A stretch of DNA of 55,357 bases from an uncultured Prevotella sp. GTDB taxonomy: Bacteria > Bacteroidota > Bacteroidia > Bacteroidales > Bacteroidaceae. This document shows positions 7,316 through 16,550 of the stretch, in pieces. The stretch covers positions 1-55,357 of the forward strand of contig UQRP01000015.1 of the NCBI GenBank assembly GCA_900543585.1. Direction: 5' to 3'. The notes beneath the pieces are model-generated. The model made no database searches and was not told the DNA's origin. It saw only the letters and a list, made by a program, of their open reading frames with translations. How positions within the stretch are numbered: position 1 is the first letter of the stretch; each line of letters starts with the position of its first letter. A program made the translations under genes and the position numbers.

Positions 7316-8304
7316 ATAGAATGGAAGAAGGCAAAAATATAGAGGCTTATCATGTTCCCGTCCTCCTCAAGGAGAGCGTCGACGGGCTCAGCATCAAGCC
7401 CGACGGCATCTACGTCGACGTCACCTTCGGTGGCGGCGGTCACTCTAAAGAGATACTGAGCCGTCTCGGGCCACATGGTCATCTCTTCAGTTTTGACCAG
7501 GATGCCGATGCCGAGAAGAACATCAAGAACGTAGAGCAGTCAGCCGCTCCAGGCGCCCTCAACGGCGACCCACAGGAAGCGGGGGCTGCTTTCACTTTCG
7601 TTCTCTCCAACTTTCGGTGGCTCCGCAATTGGATGCACTACTATGACGTAGACCATATCGACGGGCTCCTCGCCGACCTCGGTGTGTCAAGTCACCACTT
7701 CGATGATGCCGAGCGCGGTTTCTCCTTCCGTTATGACGCCCCCTTAGACATGCGTATGAACAAGCAGGGTGGCAAAACGGCTGCCGACATCGTCAATAGT
7801 GACAGCGAGGAACAGCTTGCTGATATTCTCTACCTCTACGGCGAGCTGCGCAACTCACGCCGTATCGCCGCAGCCATTGTGAAGGCCAGAGGGCAGAAAC
7901 CCATCCTCACGACGCAAGACCTGCTCCAAGTCGTAGACCCGTTCTTCCGACGCGAGAAAGAGAAGAAAGATATGGCGCGCATGTTCCAGGCCCTGCGCAT
8001 AGAGGTCAACCACGAGATGACTGCCCTCAAGGAGATGCTCACGGCAGCAACAGACCTGTTGGCTCCCAGTGGACGACTGAGTGTTATCACCTATCATTCC
8101 CTCGAAGACCGTATTGTGAAGAATATCATGAAGACGGGCAACACAGAGGGAAAGGTCGTCGCCGACCCTATCTACGGAAGGGCTGAGAGCCCCTACCGCA
8201 TCATCAACAACAAGGTGATAATGCCAACACCGGAAGAACAAGAAAGAAACCCGCGCAGCAGAAGCGCAAAACTCAGAATAGCAGAAAAGAGAACAAACGA
8301 ATGA
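7312..8304 (+). CDS. rsmH: 16S rRNA (cytosine(1402)-N(4))-methyltransferase RsmH
   Basis: A 330-residue SAM-dependent methyltransferase (formerly MraW). It begins YHVPVLLKESVDGL, has the SAM-binding VDVTFGGGGHS motif near residue 42, then LADLGVSSHHFDDAERGFSFR, PLDMRMN and the C-terminal ITYHSLEDRIVK and NPRSRSAKLR blocks that define the family. It methylates N4 of C1402 in the ribosomal decoding centre. The gene overlaps mraZ and the next gene by 4 bp each, which indicates translational coupling. The length is slightly above the usual 310 residues because of an insert after the DQDADAE segment. Confidence 0.95.
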   Translation: MNRMEEGKNIEAYHVPVLLKESVDGLSIKPDGIYVDVTFGGGGHSKEILSRLGPHGHLFSFDQDADAEKNIKNVEQSAAPGALNGDPQEAGAAFTFVLSNFRWLRNWMHYYDVDHIDGLLADLGVSSHHFDDAERGFSFRYDAPLDMRMNKQGGKTAADIVNSDSEEQLADILYLYGELRNSRRIAAAIVKARGQKPILTTQDLLQVVDPFFRREKEKKDMARMFQALRIEVNHEMTALKEMLTAATDLLAPSGRLSVITYHSLEDRIVKNIMKTGNTEGKVVADPIYGRAESPYRIINNKVIMPTPEEQERNPRSRSAKLRIAEKRTNE

Positions 8305-8810
8305 AGGAAGAAGATATCAACAAGGCTGGGGATAACGAGCAGTTGGAGCTGACCAACGAAATCAGCCTGACAGAAGAGATTCCCCCAACCGACGACAACA
8401 GCCAAGAGAAGGACAGCAGTGAAGAGCACAACCCCTCACTGACAGAAGTTCTGAAGGAGCGGGCCACAGAAGACGAGGCACCGCTGTCAAGGACATTCTC
8501 TCTGAAAAAGATATTAGGCGGAGACATTCTGTATACATCTTTTATAAGACGACAAGTATGGCTCTTTCTCCTAATAGCGATGTTCATGGTGGTGTATATC
8601 GCCAACAGATACAGTTGCCAGCAGGACATCATAGAGATAGACAAGCTCCAGGACGAGCTCCTCGACGCCAAATACAAAGCACTGTCGAGCAACAGCCAGC
8701 TCACGGAGAAGAGCCGGCAGAGCAACATCCTTGACATGCTGAAGAACAATAAAGACAGCACACTGAAACTCCCCACACAGCCGCCTTACATAATCACCGT
8801 ACCGGAATGA
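8301..8810 (+). CDS. ftsL: FtsL-like divisome protein
   Basis: A 169-residue bitopic protein. Residues 1-70 are acidic and low-complexity, residues about 85-102 (VWLFLLIAMFMVVYIANR) form one membrane segment, and the rest is a heptad-like helix (IIEIDKLQDELLDAKYKAL) ending in a short tail. This topology and its position between rsmH and the septal transpeptidase identify it as the Bacteroidota FtsL equivalent, which bridges FtsQ and FtsW/FtsI in the periplasm. Sequence identity to classical FtsL is low, so the call rests on synteny and topology. The long acidic cytoplasmic tail is larger than in E. coli FtsL. The 4-bp overlaps at both ends show tight coupling. Confidence 0.8.
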   Translation: MKEEDINKAGDNEQLELTNEISLTEEIPPTDDNSQEKDSSEEHNPSLTEVLKERATEDEAPLSRTFSLKKILGGDILYTSFIRRQVWLFLLIAMFMVVYIANRYSCQQDIIEIDKLQDELLDAKYKALSSNSQLTEKSRQSNILDMLKNNKDSTLKLPTQPPYIITVPE

Positions 8811-10975
8811 GCAAATTCAAATACGATAAGATAATGCCACGCTACAGCTTCATCGCCTTCCTGATGTCGGCTGTAGCTATTGGTGTAGTGGCCCGTGCGG
8901 GATATATCATGACCGTGAAGAAAGACTACTGGATGCAAGTCGCCGACCGCGTCAAGCAGGACAGTGTCAAGGCCGAGCCCATCCGTGGCAACATTCTCAG
9001 CTGCGACGGCGACCTCCTGGCTTCCTCGCTGCCTGAGTTCAAGATATACATGGACTTCCAGCAGCTCCATGACGCCGGCAACGACTCGCTGTGGAACGCC
9101 AAGCTCGACAGCGTATGCATAGGGCTGCACAGTATCTTCCCCGAGAAGTCGGCAGCATATTTCAAACAGCATCTCAACGAAGGCCGTACCAGCAAGAAAC
9201 GCCGCCACTGGCCCATCTGGCCCGACAGAATAGACTATAACACCTATAGTGAGGTCAAGGAACTGCCCATGTTCCGGCTCTCCAAACTGAAGAGCGGTTT
9301 CCACGAGGAAGAGTTCTACGCCCGCGAACGACCCTATCGCGGCATGGCCGGGCGTACCATCGGCGACATGTATGCCGCAAAGGACCAAGGACGCACGGCC
9401 CGCTGTGGACTGGAACTGTCGTATGACTCTCTGCTGCGCGGCACCGAGGGTATCGTACATAGGAGGAAGGTGCTCAACAAGTTCCTTGACATCACTGACA
9501 CGCCACCCGTCAACGGCTGCGACATCGTTACGACCATCGACGTTGGCATCCAGGACCTCGCTGAGCGGTCCGTGCTGAAGAAACTGAAAGAGATAAACGG
9601 CAATGTCGGTGTGGCCATCGTCATGGACGTGAAGACCGGCGACATCAAGGCCATTGTCAACCTGGAGCGGTGTGTCGACGGTGAATACCGCGAGATAAAA
9701 AACCATGCCGTCTCTGACCTCATGGAGCCCGGCTCCGTCTTCAAGACAGCATCGGTGATGACAGCCCTCGAAGACGGTGTCTGCGACACCACCTTCAAGA
9801 TTCCGACCGGAAACGGCATCTGGCACGTCTACGGACGCGACATGAAAGACAGCCACTGGCGTACGGGCGGATACGGAACCATCTCCTTAGGAAGGGCCAT
9901 GGAGCTGAGCTCCAACATCGGCATCAGCTATATGGTGGATAAGTTCTACTACAACGACCCGCAGAAGTTTGTGCGCGGCATCTACCGGACAGGCATCAAC
10001 GACAAGAACATCAAAATTCCTATCGTAGGCCATGCCATGCCACAGATCCGCATGCCACAGAAGTATCCTAACGGTCAATGGAAAGACTGGAGCAAGACGG
10101 CACTGCTGTGGATGAGCATTGGCTATGAGACGCAGATACCGCCTATCTATACGCTCACATTCTATAACGCCATCGCCAACAACGGCTGTATGATGCAGCC
10201 TCGATTCGTCAAGGCTACTGTCAACAGCAACGGTGAGACGACAGAATACCCACCTGAGGTCGTCAAAGGCAGGGAGCACATCGCCTCGGACAAGACGATA
10301 AAGATTATCCAGGACCTTCTGCACCGCGTGGTTGTCAACGGCACGGGTAAGAAAGCCAACAGCCCCAACTTTTGGGTATGCGGCAAGACGGGTACGGCAA
10401 TGATAGCCAGCAACGGCAGCTACAAAGGCCAGGCTCACCACCTGCTCTCCTTCGCAGGATGGTTCGGTGACAAGGATAAGCCTTACTACAGCTGCATCGT
10501 CTGCATACAGAAGACCGGACTGCCAGCCTATGGTTGGATGAGTGGTGAGGTCTTCAAGGAGATTGCCGAAGGCATCATGGCGAAATATGTCAGGTATGAC
10601 GTTGTTGACGCCCACGATGCCTACTCAGAGCCTATCCCTGATGTCAAATCGGGGAACATCCTCTCTGCCGACTATGTGCTCTCCGCTTTAGGCATCAGCA
10701 CCTATACCAACTTCGCCTCACGGGTAGGCAGCAACATGCCGGTGTGGGGCATAGCAGAGAAACGCCCCAAGACCGTGATGCTGCTCAAGCATAACAAGGT
10801 TGGCAACAATGTCATGCCCGATGTCAACGGCATGGGGGCCCGCGACGCCGTATACCTCATCGAGTCAAGGGGCCTCAAATGCATTGTCAAAGGCCGGGGA
10901 AAGGTCACAAAGCAGAGCATTGGACCGGGCATGAACATCAAGAAAGGACAGAAATGTATAATAACGTTAGAGTAG
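8807..10975 (+). CDS. ftsI: Septal peptidoglycan transpeptidase (class B PBP, FtsI) with C-terminal PASTA domain
   Basis: A 722-residue bitopic membrane protein: one N-terminal membrane helix (FIAFLMSAVAIGVVARAGYI), a PBP dimerisation region with RGNILSCDGDLLASS and RPYRGMAGRTIGD, then the transpeptidase domain. Catalytic motifs are SxxK at Ser310 (GSVFK), SSN at 368-370 and KTGT at 527-530. The C-terminal 65 residues (MPDVNGMGARDAVYLIESRG) are a PASTA domain, as in Spo-VD/FtsI proteins of Bacteroidota. It cross-links septal peptidoglycan with FtsW. It overlaps ftsL by 4 bp and is followed by murE after 54 bp. Confidence 0.94.
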   Translation: MSKFKYDKIMPRYSFIAFLMSAVAIGVVARAGYIMTVKKDYWMQVADRVKQDSVKAEPIRGNILSCDGDLLASSLPEFKIYMDFQQLHDAGNDSLWNAKLDSVCIGLHSIFPEKSAAYFKQHLNEGRTSKKRRHWPIWPDRIDYNTYSEVKELPMFRLSKLKSGFHEEEFYARERPYRGMAGRTIGDMYAAKDQGRTARCGLELSYDSLLRGTEGIVHRRKVLNKFLDITDTPPVNGCDIVTTIDVGIQDLAERSVLKKLKEINGNVGVAIVMDVKTGDIKAIVNLERCVDGEYREIKNHAVSDLMEPGSVFKTASVMTALEDGVCDTTFKIPTGNGIWHVYGRDMKDSHWRTGGYGTISLGRAMELSSNIGISYMVDKFYYNDPQKFVRGIYRTGINDKNIKIPIVGHAMPQIRMPQKYPNGQWKDWSKTALLWMSIGYETQIPPIYTLTFYNAIANNGCMMQPRFVKATVNSNGETTEYPPEVVKGREHIASDKTIKIIQDLLHRVVVNGTGKKANSPNFWVCGKTGTAMIASNGSYKGQAHHLLSFAGWFGDKDKPYYSCIVCIQKTGLPAYGWMSGEVFKEIAEGIMAKYVRYDVVDAHDAYSEPIPDVKSGNILSADYVLSALGISTYTNFASRVGSNMPVWGIAEKRPKTVMLLKHNKVGNNVMPDVNGMGARDAVYLIESRGLKCIVKGRGKVTKQSIGPGMNIKKGQKCIITLE

Positions 10976-11029
10976 CAGGAAGTCCAGCACATCAATGCAG
11001 ACTCCCCTACCCTACAAACAAGGAAATAT

Positions 11030-12484
11030 ATGAGACTGGAAGAACTTCTCAGAAACATTAAGCCGCTCCGCATAGAGGGCAGCACCGATGTAGAAATCAC
11101 CGGAGTGAACATCGACTCACGCAAGATTAAGGATGGCCACCTCTTTGTAGCCATGAAAGGCACGCAGGTCGACGGACATACCTTTATTCCCAAAGCCATA
11201 GCGCTCGGAGCCAAGGCTGTTCTCTTAGAGGATATGCCGGCCGAACTCACCGATGGTGTCACCTACGTCCAGGTGGAGAGCACCGAGGATGCTGTAGGCA
11301 AGGTGGCCACACTGTTCTATGGCGACCCTTCAAAGCATCTGAAGCTCGTAGGCGTAACGGGAACAAATGGTAAGACGACCATCGTCACATTATTATATAA
11401 TATGTTCCGTGAGTTTGGCTACCGCTGTGGTCTGCTTTCCACTGTCTGCAACTACATCGACGGCAGAGCCATCCCTGCAGACCATACCACCCCGGACCCC
11501 ATCGAACTCAATGAGCTATTGGGGGAGATGGTGAAAGCGGGCTGTGAGTATGCCTTCATGGAGTGCTCGTCACATGCCATCCACCAGAAGCGTATCGGTG
11601 GTCTGAAGTTTGCCGGTGGCATATTCACCAACCTCACCCGTGACCACCTCGACTATCACAAGACTTTCGAGAACTACCGCAATGCCAAGAAAGCTTTCTT
11701 CGACGGACTGCCAAAGGGCGCCTTCGCCATCACCAATGCCGATGACAAGAATGGCATGATTATGGTGCAGAATACCAAGGCGACAGTGAAGACCTATTCC
11801 ATCCGTCAGATGGCAGACTTCCGTGGCCGCATCATAGAGATGCACTTTGCTGGCATGTACCTGGACATTGACGGTCATGAGGTAGGTGTCCGCTTCATAG
11901 GAAAGTTCAATGTTTCCAACCTCCTCGCTGTCTATGGCGCTGCACGTATGTTGGGCAAAGACCCTGAGGAAATTCTCGTGGTACTGAGCACACTGCATAG
12001 TGTCAACGGCCGTCTTGAACCCATCCACTCACCGGAAGGATATACGGCTATCGTGGACTACGCCCACACGCCGGATGCACTGGCCAATGTGCTGAGCACC
12101 ATCAATGAGGTCGTCAACGGGAAAGGCAAAGTCATCACCGTCTGTGGCGCCGGTGGCAACCGTGACCACGGCAAGCGCCCTCTCATGGCTCAAGAAGCTG
12201 TGAAGCAGAGTGACAAGGTCATCATCACCAGTGACAACCCTCGTTTCGAAGATCCACAGGCCATCATCGACGACATGGTGGCAGGTCTCGACAAGGAGCA
12301 GATGAAAAAGGTCATCACCATTGTAGACCGTAAGGAAGCTATCAAGACGGCCTGCATGATGGCACAGAAAGGTGATGCCATCCTCGTTGCCGGCAAGGGT
12401 CATGAGGACTATCAGGAGATAAAAGGTGTGAAGCATCACTTCGACGACCACGAGGTGCTGCACGAAATCTTTGGAGACAAGTAA
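11030..12484 (+). CDS. murE: UDP-N-acetylmuramoyl-L-alanyl-D-glutamate ligase (MurE), meso-DAP type
   Basis: A 484-residue cytoplasmic Mur ligase. The ATP-binding P-loop is VTGTNGKTT near residue 112. The CSSHAIHQKR and ITNADD blocks follow, then VDYAHTPDAL and the C-terminal ICGAGGNRDHGKRP-like stretch (VCGAGGNRDHGKRP). TSDNPRFEDP carries the DNPR motif that marks MurE enzymes adding meso-diaminopimelate rather than lysine. It catalyses the third amino-acid addition to the peptidoglycan precursor. The product feeds MurF, which is not encoded in this cluster. Spacing to mraY is 12 bp. Confidence 0.95.
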   Translation: MRLEELLRNIKPLRIEGSTDVEITGVNIDSRKIKDGHLFVAMKGTQVDGHTFIPKAIALGAKAVLLEDMPAELTDGVTYVQVESTEDAVGKVATLFYGDPSKHLKLVGVTGTNGKTTIVTLLYNMFREFGYRCGLLSTVCNYIDGRAIPADHTTPDPIELNELLGEMVKAGCEYAFMECSSHAIHQKRIGGLKFAGGIFTNLTRDHLDYHKTFENYRNAKKAFFDGLPKGAFAITNADDKNGMIMVQNTKATVKTYSIRQMADFRGRIIEMHFAGMYLDIDGHEVGVRFIGKFNVSNLLAVYGAARMLGKDPEEILVVLSTLHSVNGRLEPIHSPEGYTAIVDYAHTPDALANVLSTINEVVNGKGKVITVCGAGGNRDHGKRPLMAQEAVKQSDKVIITSDNPRFEDPQAIIDDMVAGLDKEQMKKVITIVDRKEAIKTACMMAQKGDAILVAGKGHEDYQEIKGVKHHFDDHEVLHEIFGDK

Positions 12485-12496
12485 TAAGAAGTTCGT

Positions 12497-13768
12497 ATGC
12501 TATATTATCTTTTCCGTTTCCTGGAACAGTTTGGTATCTCCGGCTCTGGTCTGTGGGGATATATCTCGTTCCGCGCCTTGTTGGCGCTCATCCTCTCCCT
12601 TGTCATCTCAGCATGGTTTGGCGAGAAGTTCATCAAGTTTCTGAAAAAGAAGCAGATTACGGAGACTCAGCGCGACGCAAAGATAGACCCCTTCGGTGTA
12701 AAGAAGGTGGGTGTACCGTCTATGGGCGGTATCATCATCATCATCTCCATCCTCGTACCCGTGCTGTTGTTAGGTCGTCTGAGGAATATTTACCTTATCC
12801 TGATGATTATCACCACGATATGGCTCGGTTTCCTGGGCGGTCTCGACGACTTCATCAAGATCTACCGTCGCAACAAGGAGGGTCTGAAAGGTAAATACAA
12901 GATTGTGGGACAGGTAAGTATTGGCCTCATCGTAGGTCTTGTATTGTGGGCTTCTCCCGATGTCAAGATGAATGAGAACCTCACCATTGAGAAACAGAAC
13001 GGACAGGAGATTGTCGTCAAGCATCGTGCCGTGGCTCACAAATCGCTGAAGACGACGATACCGTTCGTCAAGGGCCATAACCTCGACTATTCACGTATCA
13101 TGTCTTTCTGTGGCAAATATAAGACCGCAGCCGGATGGATACTCTTCGTCATCATGACTATTCTTGTCGTCACAGCAGTGAGCAATGGTGCAAACCTTAA
13201 CGATGGCATGGACGGCATGTGTGCAGGAAACTCGGCCATAATAGGTGTGGCATTGGGCATACTGGCTTATGTCAGCTCGCACATGCAGTTTGCCGCCTAT
13301 CTAAACATCATGTATATTCCTGGTTCGCAGGAGCTTGTGGTCTTCATGTGTGCCTTTGTGGGTGCCCTCATCGGTTTCCTATGGTACAACGCCTATCCTG
13401 CACAAGTCTTCATGGGCGATACAGGCAGTCTGACCATAGGAGGTATCATCGGTGTCTGCGCCATCATCATCCACAAGGAGTTGCTGCTCCCCATTCTCTG
13501 TGGCATCTTCTTCGTAGAGAGCCTCTCCGTGATTGTGCAGGTGTGGTACTATAAGATTGGCAAGCGGCGTGGCGTGAAACAGCGTATCTTCAAACGGACG
13601 CCTATCCACGACAACTTCCGCGTGACGGAAGAACAGCTGGATCCTGACTGCCACTATCTCATCAAGAGTCCCAGATCTCCCAAGCACGAATCGAAGATAA
13701 CGATAAGGTTCTGGATCATAACTATTATTCTCGCAGCATTGACGATTATAACATTGAAGATAAGGTAA
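12497..13768 (+). CDS. mraY: Phospho-N-acetylmuramoyl-pentapeptide transferase (MraY)
   Basis: A 423-residue polytopic membrane enzyme that transfers phospho-MurNAc-pentapeptide to undecaprenyl phosphate, forming lipid I. Landmarks are PSMGGIIIIISIL, GGLDDFIKI (paired aspartates), SNGANLNDGMDGMCAG, AQVFMGDTGSL and the C-terminal RTPIHDNFR. It is about 60 residues longer than E. coli MraY because of a hydrophilic insert around residues 155-205 (DVKMNENLTIEKQNGQEIVV), a feature of Bacteroidota MraY. It is followed by murD after 2 bp, which indicates one transcript. Confidence 0.95.
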   Translation: MLYYLFRFLEQFGISGSGLWGYISFRALLALILSLVISAWFGEKFIKFLKKKQITETQRDAKIDPFGVKKVGVPSMGGIIIIISILVPVLLLGRLRNIYLILMIITTIWLGFLGGLDDFIKIYRRNKEGLKGKYKIVGQVSIGLIVGLVLWASPDVKMNENLTIEKQNGQEIVVKHRAVAHKSLKTTIPFVKGHNLDYSRIMSFCGKYKTAAGWILFVIMTILVVTAVSNGANLNDGMDGMCAGNSAIIGVALGILAYVSSHMQFAAYLNIMYIPGSQELVVFMCAFVGALIGFLWYNAYPAQVFMGDTGSLTIGGIIGVCAIIIHKELLLPILCGIFFVESLSVIVQVWYYKIGKRRGVKQRIFKRTPIHDNFRVTEEQLDPDCHYLIKSPRSPKHESKITIRFWIITIILAALTIITLKIR

Positions 13769-13770
13769 CA

Positions 13771-15102
13771 ATGAAACGTATTGTTGTTTTAGGAGCCGGC
13801 GAGAGCGGCGCAGGAGCCGCCATACTGGCAAAGAAAGAGGGTTTCGACGTCTTCGTCTCTGACACTTCTAAGATTAAAGATAAATATAAAGAGATGCTCG
13901 ACGCTCATGGCATTGAATGGGAAGAGGGGCATCATACAGAGGAGAAGATTCTCTCCGCTGATGAAGTTATTAAGAGTCCTGGCATCCCCAAGGAAGCGCC
14001 CATGATCCAGAAGCTCATGGCGCAAGGCACACATATTATCAGTGAGATAGAGTTTGCCGGACGCTATACCAACTCCAAGATGATATGCATCACGGGATCA
14101 AACGGTAAGACCACCACGACATCGCTCATCTACCACATCTTTAAGAAAGCAGGCTATGACGCTGGACTGGCCGGAAACATTGGCCGCAGCCTTGCACTGC
14201 AGGTGGCTGAGGATCCGCACGAATATTACATCATAGAGTTGAGTTCTTTCCAGCTCGACAACATGTACGACTTCCGTGCCAACATCGCCATCCTTCTCAA
14301 TATCACGCCGGATCATCTCGACCGCTACGACTTCAAGTTTGAGAACTATGCCGATGCCAAGATGCGCATCACGCAGAACCAGACCGCTGACGACAGCTTC
14401 ATCTTCTGGAACGACGATCCCGTCATCAAGAAAGAGATGGAGAAGTTCGACATCCACGCCGTGCGCTGTCCTTTCTCTGAGATTAAGGAAGACGCTTCTG
14501 TGGCATACATCGAAGAGGGCGAGTACAAACTTGAATACCCCACTCCCTTCAATATGGAGCAGGAAGAGCTCTCTCTCACCGGCAAGCACAACCTCTACAA
14601 CAGTCTGGCTGCCGGTCTGGCTGCCAACATCAGTGGTATCAAGAAAGATGTCATCCGACAGAGTCTCAGCGACTTCCCTGGTGTTGAGCACCGACTGGAG
14701 AAGGTCTGCAAGGTCAGAGGTGTACAATATGTCAACGACTCCAAGGCCACCAATGTCGATGCCTGCTGGTATGCATTGGAGAGCATGAAGACACCCGTCG
14801 TTCTCATCCTCGGCGGTAAAGACAAAGGCAATGACTACAGCCACATCTTCGACTTGGTAAAGGAGAAGTGTGTGGGACTCGTCTACTTAGGGGCCGATAA
14901 CACAAAGTTGCACAACAACTTCGACGCTTTTGGCATCCCCGTTCGCGACACCCACTCCATGGCAGATTGCGTGAAAGCCTGCTATGAAATGGCCAAGCCG
15001 GGCGATACCGTACTGCTATCTCCCTGCTGTGCCAGCTTCGACCTCTTCAAGAATATGGAGGACAGAGGCACACAGTTCAAGGAACTCGTCAGAAAATTAT
15101 AA
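13771..15102 (+). CDS. murD: UDP-N-acetylmuramoylalanine--D-glutamate ligase (MurD)
   Basis: A 443-residue Mur ligase. It starts with a Rossmann-type dinucleotide-like motif (IVVLGAGESGAGAAIL), has the P-loop ITGSNGKTTTTSLI near residue 108, NITPDHLDRYD, GVEHRLE and YVNDSKATN, and ends with LLSPCCASFDLFKN. It adds D-glutamate to UDP-MurNAc-L-alanine in the cytoplasm. The order murE-mraY-murD is the normal dcw order with murF missing. An 81-bp gap containing a hairpin separates it from ftsW. Confidence 0.95.
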   Translation: MKRIVVLGAGESGAGAAILAKKEGFDVFVSDTSKIKDKYKEMLDAHGIEWEEGHHTEEKILSADEVIKSPGIPKEAPMIQKLMAQGTHIISEIEFAGRYTNSKMICITGSNGKTTTTSLIYHIFKKAGYDAGLAGNIGRSLALQVAEDPHEYYIIELSSFQLDNMYDFRANIAILLNITPDHLDRYDFKFENYADAKMRITQNQTADDSFIFWNDDPVIKKEMEKFDIHAVRCPFSEIKEDASVAYIEEGEYKLEYPTPFNMEQEELSLTGKHNLYNSLAAGLAANISGIKKDVIRQSLSDFPGVEHRLEKVCKVRGVQYVNDSKATNVDACWYALESMKTPVVLILGGKDKGNDYSHIFDLVKEKCVGLVYLGADNTKLHNNFDAFGIPVRDTHSMADCVKACYEMAKPGDTVLLSPCCASFDLFKNMEDRGTQFKELVRKL

Positions 15103-15141
15103 AGAACGGAAACATAAAAGGAGGTAATAGAATACCCGGAG

Positions 15142-15164
15142 CAGGAGAAAGATTCTTTCTCCTG
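15142..15164 (+). other. Perfect 9-bp stem-loop between murD and ftsW
   Basis: CAGGAGAAA (15142-15150) and TTTCTCCTG (15156-15164) form a perfect stem with a 5-nt loop. There is no U-tract after it, so it is not a classical terminator. It may act as a partial terminator, a processing site, or a structure near the ftsW ribosome-binding region 20 nt upstream of the start. Confidence 0.5.
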
Positions 15165-15183
15165 TGTCCCTATTCTCTAAACT

Positions 15184-16479
15184 ATGAACAAACGGTTAAG
15201 TGCTATCTTCAAGGGAGACAAGGTCATCTGGATGGTCTTCTTCTTCCTCTGCATCATCAGTATCGTTGAGGTCTTCTCCGCGTCGTCAGAGTTGACTTAT
15301 AAAGGCGGTAACTATATGGGGCCGATGCTCAAGCACCTATTTATATTGGCAGGCGGAGTCGTATGTATGATTCTCACCTTGAATACGAAGTGTAAGTATT
15401 TTAAGATTGTCACACCTATACTGCTCGGCATCTCATGGATTCTGCTATTATGGGTTCTTGTGGCCGGACATGCCGTCAATGGAGCCGGACGATGGATTAA
15501 CTTCTTCGGCTTGCAGTTTCAGCCGTCAGAGTTGGCAAAAGGTGCTATGGTCCTTGCCACAGCACAGATTCTTGCTGCCATGGAGACAGACCACGGTGCA
15601 GAGCGCCAAGCCTTCAAATACATTCTCATCGTGTGGGTATTCATCGTTCCCCCCATCATGCTGGAGAACCTGTCCACAGCTATTCTGCTCAGTTTTGTCA
15701 TCTTCCTAATGATGATTATTGGTCGGGTACCGACACGTCAACTCATGCGCGTAGTCATCTTTGTGGGCCTTGCCTGCGTACTCTTCGTAGGCTCCATCTT
15801 TGCTTTTGGAGACGACAAGAAAGCCGACTCTAATGAGACCACTATGACGGAACAGGCAACGAAAGACGGAAACACGACGAAGACGACCAAGAACAGCGGC
15901 ATTTTCCACCGCTTCGACACATGGAAAGCACGTATCGTCAGATTCTCCGATAAGTCGTATGTCCCGCCTGAGAAGGTGGACCTCGACAAAGACGCGCAGA
16001 CGGCATATGCCAACATCGCCATTGCTTCAAGCAACATCATAGGCAAGGGTCCTGGCAACAGCGTGGAGCGCGACTTCCTGCCACAGGCTTTCTCCGACTA
16101 TATCTACGCCATCATCATCGAGGAGACGGGCATCTTCGGCGCCTTCTTCGTGGCCATGCTGTATATCATCCTGCTCTTTAGGACTGGGCGCATCGCCAAC
16201 AGATGCGAGAACAACTTCCCTGCCTTCTTAGCCATGGGACTGGCACTGCTCCTTGTCACACAGGCGCTCTTCAACATGTGCGTGGCTGTAGGAATCGCAC
16301 CAGTAACGGGACAGCCTCTGCCACTCATCAGTAAAGGTGGTACATCGAGCATCATCAACTGCATCTACATAGGAATCATCCTCAGTGTGAGCCGTACGTC
16401 AAAGAAGAACTCTACAAACCGCGAGGAGCCTGCTCAAACAACAGAAACAGCGCCCGCAATGGCAGCCGTAGAAAGTTAG
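15184..16479 (+). CDS. ftsW: Septal peptidoglycan glycosyltransferase FtsW (SEDS family)
   Basis: A 431-residue polytopic SEDS protein that polymerises lipid II together with FtsI. Family motifs include GRWINFFGLQFQPSELAK near residue 103, a large extracytoplasmic loop (about residues 215-290) that ends with GKGPGNSVERDFLPQAFSDY, IIIEETGIFGA and TGQPLPLISKGGTS near the C-terminus. The extracytoplasmic loop is enriched in Thr, Lys and Asn. Position between murD and murG, adjacent to the septal PBP cluster, supports FtsW rather than RodA. Confidence 0.93.
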   Translation: MNKRLSAIFKGDKVIWMVFFFLCIISIVEVFSASSELTYKGGNYMGPMLKHLFILAGGVVCMILTLNTKCKYFKIVTPILLGISWILLLWVLVAGHAVNGAGRWINFFGLQFQPSELAKGAMVLATAQILAAMETDHGAERQAFKYILIVWVFIVPPIMLENLSTAILLSFVIFLMMIIGRVPTRQLMRVVIFVGLACVLFVGSIFAFGDDKKADSNETTMTEQATKDGNTTKTTKNSGIFHRFDTWKARIVRFSDKSYVPPEKVDLDKDAQTAYANIAIASSNIIGKGPGNSVERDFLPQAFSDYIYAIIIEETGIFGAFFVAMLYIILLFRTGRIANRCENNFPAFLAMGLALLLVTQALFNMCVAVGIAPVTGQPLPLISKGGTSSIINCIYIGIILSVSRTSKKNSTNREEPAQTTETAPAMAAVES

Positions 16480-16526
16480 GATAAAATAAAATGCGACGAA
16501 AAGGCATTTAAAATAAAAAAATTGAT

Positions 16527-16534
16527 TACTTTTG
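16527..16534 (+). promoter_or_regulatory. Candidate internal dcw promoter upstream of murG
   Basis: TACTTTTG fits TAnnTTTG and lies 16 bp before the murG ATG in an AT-rich 71-bp gap after ftsW. No good -33 TTTG is present. It would allow murG-murC-ftsQAZ to be read separately from the main promoter. Confidence 0.5.
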
Positions 16535-16550
16535 CCGAAAATGTAAAATT

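Noticed and set aside
8786..9856. 356-codon minus-strand open frame opposite ftsI
   Set aside because: Shadow of a conserved PBP gene; codon bias of the real gene leaves the reverse frame open. No recognisable domain.
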